Origin: Isoetes taiwanensis
Taxonomy: Eukaryota; Streptophyta; Lycopodiopsida; Isoetales; Isoetaceae
Reading direction: 5' to 3'
NCBI GenBank assembly: GCA_021234155.1
Contig: JAJEKV010000041.1
Span: forward strand, 3,026,829-3,090,828
DNA length: 64,000 bases
Positions 62,457 to 64,000 of this stretch are shown here, in pieces. Both the position numbers and the translations under genes were made by a program. Within the stretch, counting starts at the first letter, position 1; every line of letters begins with the position of its first letter. The notes under the pieces were generated by a model. The model had not been told where the DNA came from, made no database searches, and saw only the letters and a list, made by a program, of their open reading frames with translations.

Positions 62457-62712
62457 GTCTCACAGCTCGCGCCTGGTCGCAAAACTAACTTTTTGTTTTG
62501 AAGCGAGGCGCAAGCTATGAGACATTGAGCCAAGAACACCAAAACATGATGAATTTGAGAAAAATAATGTGGTAAGGCTAATTCTAAGGTAGGAATTAGT
62601 TAGAATAGCATGTTTTAATTACCTAAAAACCCTAGAAATGTATGAGATCTCACAGCTCGCGCCTGGTCGCAAAACTAAACATTAGTATTGGAACGAGGCG
62701 CAAGCTGTGAGA
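62457..62712 (+). repeat. Two related hairpins in the retroelement leader
   Basis: A unit of about 66 nt occurs twice (62457-62523 and 62648-62712). Each has arms CTCACAGCTCGCGCCTGG and GAGGCGCAAGCT(A/G)TGAGA that fold into a long stem. The loops differ (AACTTTTTGTTT versus AAACATTAGTATT) while the stems are conserved. Confidence 0.85.
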
Positions 62713-62925
62713 CCAATAGGTAGGAAAAGTCTGAAATAAGCATAAATTTTAGATAAGTTGGTGCCTTAGCATGTTAAACAGAGCAACTTGAGTTTTGACC
62801 TAAAAATTCCACAAGCTATAAATAGATGTAGAACCCCCTCATTTTTTCGTCCAAGCCCTAGAAATCCGCTCTTCCCAACTTAGGCGATCTCTCGGCGCTT
62901 TTATCCGATTGACGATCCGTAAAGC

Positions 62926-64000
62926 ATGGCCCGAACCAAACAGTATCAAGAAGAAAGCCGCCGCCAGGAAGCCACCACCCAATCGGAAGCGCAGATAATT
63001 CGATGATGCTTCGTGAGAGGCTCGGGCGAGGGGGGACGCTCGCCGGACGAGGAGCAAGACACGCCCGATCTGATTGAGGGCTTCAACCAAAGAAAGCAGA
63101 GCAGACGAGGGCCACATCACCCAACCCATGGACGAGGAGACGAGGGAGGTGTATGAAGAAATAGAGCGGGAGATCCAAAGAAGAGGAACAAGGCATCATC
63201 TGCATGCACCCACCTGGAAATCCTCGAAAGCAGATGGGCAGGTGATGTCCCGAGCCACCGGAGGTAGCGCACTTAGAAGGTTCATCGAAGTACGAAAATG
63301 CCAGTAAGAAAAGGGAAGACAAAAAGAGGAAAAGGAAGGAAGAGGAACAAAAGGCAGCAGAAGAAAAGAAGAAAGAGAAAGGGAAGTTCGTGGGTCGGGC
63401 ATAAGGAGAACGAAGGACCGCCGCCAAGGAAGAGGCCGAACCCCAATATTATCATCAAGGAGCGGCAACCTGACGAACCCCCAAACCCTCCGGGACGACT
63501 CTTCCGAGGAGGACTTCACCCTAATGTCAGGGTGGAAGCTCTTCCAAGCACCCAGCGGACGCAACAGAAGCACCGAAAGCAGCCAAGACTGAAAGCAAAC
63601 CCAAAGACCAAGTGCGTAAGCCCCCGAGTACCCGCATGGGATAGAAAGAAGCAACCAAGACCTGCCCTGGAAGCCCACGCCACCGGCATGTGGTGAAGAT
63701 CTACGAGAGGAAGATGAGAGAGCACGGGCCTACATGAAGAAATGGGAGGCCTACAACCAATATTATGAAGAAAAAAGGGTTAGGGTCATCGAGGGAGGGT
63801 GACCAACGAAGCAAAGAACCTTAAAGCCGCCACCACCGCCCAAGGTTCCCAAGCCACCACCAAAGAAGAAAGCTGATAGAAAGGAGGTGGAGAGAAGAGC
63901 GCTAAGGAGATTAGACACTTCCAAAAGCCTACGGTCTCCTAATCCCCCCCCCCCCCCTTCGGTTGGTGCGTGAAGTGATGCAGCCTACGTAACGCACTTT
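62926..64000 (+). pseudogene. Degraded gag-like region of the last LTR element
   Basis: The first ATG after the leader (62926) opens MARTKQYQEESRRQEATTQ and stops after 27 codons. Lys/Arg/Glu/Pro-rich stretches continue in other frames (KGKTKRGKGRKRNKRQQKKR at about 63310, RPNPNIIIKERQPDEPPNPP). Composition and position suggest a gag N-terminal or linker region damaged by indels. No zinc knuckle, protease or RT lies before the window ends. A C-run of about 16 at 63943-63958 is present. Confidence 0.5.

Noticed and set aside
62926-63006. Histone H3 N terminus (MARTKQ)
   Set aside because: Only the first six residues match. The sequence then diverges and stops after 27 codons, in the gag position of an LTR element.

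Overview
The window is nuclear DNA of a land plant. Two intact spliced nuclear genes with GT-AG introns (a mitochondrial MICU-type calcium regulator and the nucleolar WD40 protein UTP4), retrotransposon primer sites matching plant initiator tRNA-Met, and TTTAGGG-like repeats all point that way. The gene-poor, repeat-dominated layout would suit a fern or lycophyte, but that is only a guess from texture.

Layout. 1-4.4 kb: non-coding, with a duplicated segment and a possible ubiquitin-like fragment. 4.4-12.6 kb: a Ty3-type LTR element (LTR-gag-pol-LTR) followed in tandem by a second, truncated internal region. Its pol carries an extra RNase H domain between protease and reverse transcriptase, and no integrase follows. 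12.6-13.0 kb: AT-rich DNA with six near-identical palindromes. 13.6-15.05 kb (minus): gene fragments, one WDR18/RID3-like and one unknown, the latter split by a MITE with a telomere-like core. 15-20 kb: dispersed repeats, an in-frame 219-bp tandem duplication and a SINE-like repeat. 20.2-22.9 kb (plus): MICU, eight exons. 23.8-28.95 kb: a decayed Ty3 element with an identifiable primer-binding site. 29-37.3 kb: mostly empty, with a SINE-like copy and a transposase-like fragment. 37.36-39 kb: a SINE with an 11-bp target duplication, then a decayed LINE. 39.2-41.8 kb: a candidate HUH (Rep-like) element followed by two hairpins. 42.7-46.3 kb (minus): UTP4, eleven exons. 47-59.5 kb: a nested cluster of three related PIF/Harbinger elements (transposase plus Myb/SANT-like partner), LINE fragments, a nearly complete LINE inside a second transposase copy, and long CT/GT/CA microsatellites at element ends. 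60.7-64 kb: a further LTR with well-defined 26-nt inverted termini, primer-binding site, structured leader and a degraded gag-like region.

The two host genes act separately: MICU gates mitochondrial calcium uptake, while UTP4 acts in the small-subunit processome that matures 18S rRNA. Almost everything else is mobile DNA in several states of decay. The strongest leads are the HUH Rep-like gene with its downstream hairpins, the PR-RNase H-RT domain order in the first LTR element, and a stem-loop shared by the 3' ends of LINEs that carry different simple-repeat tails.
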